From Lewinella cohaerens DSM 23179 (lineage in GTDB: Bacteria; Bacteroidota; Bacteroidia; Chitinophagales; Saprospiraceae): a DNA stretch of 33,952 bases. Within the stretch, counting starts at the first letter, position 1; each line of letters begins with the position of its first letter. The notes below the pieces were generated by a model. It had not been told where the DNA came from, searched no databases, and saw only the letters and a program-made list of their open reading frames with translations. Both the position numbers and the translations under genes were made by a program. Below are positions 33,128 through 33,952 of this stretch, in pieces. The stretch covers positions 267,872 through 301,823 of the forward strand of contig NZ_KB903565.1 of the NCBI RefSeq assembly GCF_000379805.1. Reading direction: 5' to 3'.

Positions 33128-33160
33128 CAGGGCGAATTCATGAATTTGCCCTGTTTTTTT
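33128..33160 (+). terminator. Terminator hairpin 2 in the blaI leader
   Basis: CAGGGCGAATTCA and TGAATTTGCCCTG form a near-perfect palindrome (33128-33153, one G-T wobble) followed by T7, with all features of an intrinsic terminator. It stands between the operator cluster and blaI, so transcripts from the operator promoter must read through it. Confidence 0.65.
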
Positions 33161-33411
33161 GCGCAATAAGAAACAGCACAAAAATAATTTGGGTCTTCGT
33201 TTTTAAAAAAGCTGGCAAAGTGATTCATTTCAAGCGTGCCAGCTATTTGAAAAACCTAAGAGAAGAAACAACTGATTTTTTGCGCAATAAGGAACAGCAC
33301 AAAAATAATTTGGGTCTTCGTTTTTAAAAAAGCTGGCAAAGTGTTTCATTTAAAGCGTGTCAGCTATTTGAAAAACCTAAGAGAAGAAACAACTGATTTT
33401 TTGCGCAATAA
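33161..33411 (+). repeat. 121-bp direct tandem repeat (two copies plus a stub)
   Basis: Copy 1 (33161-33281) and copy 2 (33282-33402) are identical at 117 of 121 positions, and the first 9 bases of a third copy end just before the blaI ribosome binding site. Each copy holds an inverted pair AGCTGGCA/TGCCAGCT (one wobble in copy 2) that can fold in RNA. No reading frame is conserved across both copies. Confidence 0.93.
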
Positions 33412-33418
33412 AAGGAAT

Positions 33419-33808
33419 ATGAATAAACCTACGGAAGGCGAACTGGAAATTTTACAGGTGCTATGGGCAAATGGCCCGGCCACTGTTCGCAGCATCAATG
33501 AACTGTTAAATCTTTCTACTCAAAAAGAGATTGGTTATACGACTACACTAAAGTTGATGCAGCTTATGGTGGAGAAAGGTTTGCTACAGCGAGATACCAG
33601 TAGCCGTACGCATATTTATGCGGCAGCGGTAGAAGAACAATCGATAAAACGCGGTCTTCTCAAGCAATTTGTGAGCAAAACATTCCGCGGTTCTGCGGCC
33701 CAATTGGTGATGGAAGCCTTGGGGCAGCACCAGGCATCAGGCGACGAACTGGCTGAAATCAAGGCGCTGATCAACCGTATGGAGAACGATAAAAACAAGG
33801 ATATATGA
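33419..33808 (+). CDS. blaI: BlaI/MecI/CopY-family transcriptional repressor
   Basis: This 129-residue winged-helix repressor has the characteristic start PTEGELEILQVLWANGPATV, the recognition-helix segment IGYTTTLKLMQLMVEKGLL, and a C-terminal dimerisation part beginning GLLKQFVSKTFRGSAAQLV. Members bind palindromic operators as dimers and are inactivated by cleavage when a partner M56 sensor (BlaR1/MecR1) is triggered. The ATG at 33419 is chosen over an in-frame upstream start (33341) that lies within the repeat. It is preceded by AAAGGA. The next gene starts within its stop codon (ATGA at 33805-33808), as in blaI-blaR1 operons. Three TACGAA-N4-TTCGTA sites upstream are candidates for its own operators. 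Which other genes it controls is not visible. Confidence 0.94.
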   Translation: MNKPTEGELEILQVLWANGPATVRSINELLNLSTQKEIGYTTTLKLMQLMVEKGLLQRDTSSRTHIYAAAVEEQSIKRGLLKQFVSKTFRGSAAQLVMEALGQHQASGDELAEIKALINRMENDKNKDI

Positions 33809-33952
33809 AAATGATTTCCTTATTCCTCGACTCTCCCATTGCAGAAACCCTGGGGTGGACAGTGCTTCATAGTTTATGGCAAGGGGTTTTGCTGGCGCTT
33901 ATTGTAAAGATTTTGTTGCAACTGGGAGCCAAATGGACTGCCAAGAAACGGT
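33805..33952 (+). CDS. M56-family (BlaR1-type) antirepressor, N-terminal fragment
   Basis: The gene overlaps the blaI stop codon by 4 bases (ATGA) and runs off the window after 49 residues. The visible N-terminus MKMISLFLDSPIAETLGWTVLHSLWQGVLLALIVKILLQL is a hallmark of M56 peptidase/BlaR1-like membrane proteins, whose N-terminal helix begins with LGWTLLHSLWQG. By family knowledge it is a membrane zinc protease that, when it senses a signal, causes BlaI cleavage. The zinc motif and sensor domain lie beyond the window, so the signal cannot be inferred. Confidence 0.85.
   Translation, partial: MKMISLFLDSPIAETLGWTVLHSLWQGVLLALIVKILLQLGAKWTAKKR

Noticed and set aside
33161-33411. CRISPR or insertion-sequence interpretation of the 121-bp repeats
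   Set aside because: Copies are directly adjacent, with no spacers, no inverted ends and no transposase.
33341-33418. In-frame upstream start adding 26 residues to the BlaI-like repressor
   Set aside because: The added part is within the 121-bp repeat, and the frame is not preserved between the repeat copies as a protein; the family begins near PTEGELEIL.

Overview
The window looks like a chromosomal segment of a member of the Bacteroidota, most likely a marine Saprospiria/Lewinella-like bacterium; that genus-level guess is inference. Four secreted proteins end in type IX secretion (T9SS) type-A sorting domains (WPNP/APNP/FPNP followed by a beta-rich tail of about 75 residues). Several promoters match the Bacteroidota -7 consensus TAnnTTTG, ribosome binding sites are weak, and there are POT transporters, a SusC-unrelated TonB-type outer-membrane barrel, and a BlaI/M56 pair.

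Layout. 1-512 is the 3' end of clpX, followed by a gene-free 670 bp tract with stacked hairpins and a 97-nt stretch lacking C. 1185-7353 holds a secreted thioredoxin-fold protein and a giant secreted trypsin-like protease with repeated Ig-like/FN3-like/P-domain modules. 7557-10676 holds a PBP4-type D-Ala-D-Ala carboxypeptidase, an EamA transporter and a YdeI/OmdA-like protein. 10875-13001 (minus) holds tryptophanyl-tRNA synthetase and a PLP-dependent threonine/serine dehydratase. 13367-19447 holds a secreted four-repeat protein (minus), a small secreted protein (plus) and a large secreted reprolysin-like zinc protease (minus). 19959-22388 is a GC-richer outer-membrane TonB-type barrel that may have been acquired. 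22803-26359 (minus) holds two POT-family peptide transporters in tandem. 26680-29687 holds a T9SS cargo protein convergent with a TPR lipoprotein-like protein. 29965-31853 holds serC and a YgjP-like metallopeptidase. 31926-32891 (minus) is a lipoprotein. 33419 to the window end is a BlaI-family repressor overlapping the start of an M56/BlaR1-type antirepressor.

How the genes work together. The region mixes housekeeping genes (clpX, trpS, serC, PBP4) with a protein-scavenging theme: two unrelated secreted proteases sharing the same accessory module arrangement, two peptide importers, and an amino-acid dehydratase. This suggests breakdown of external protein followed by uptake and catabolism, but nothing shows coregulation.

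The most striking regulatory locus is 32998-33418. Three perfect TACGAA-N4-TTCGTA palindromes surround a TTTG-N20-TAtcATTG promoter, with one palindrome exactly filling the spacer. They are followed by two terminator-like hairpins and an exact-length 121-bp tandem duplication before blaI. It reads as an autorepressed BlaI-type promoter feeding a long, possibly attenuated leader. No beta-lactamase is visible in the window, so what it controls is open.
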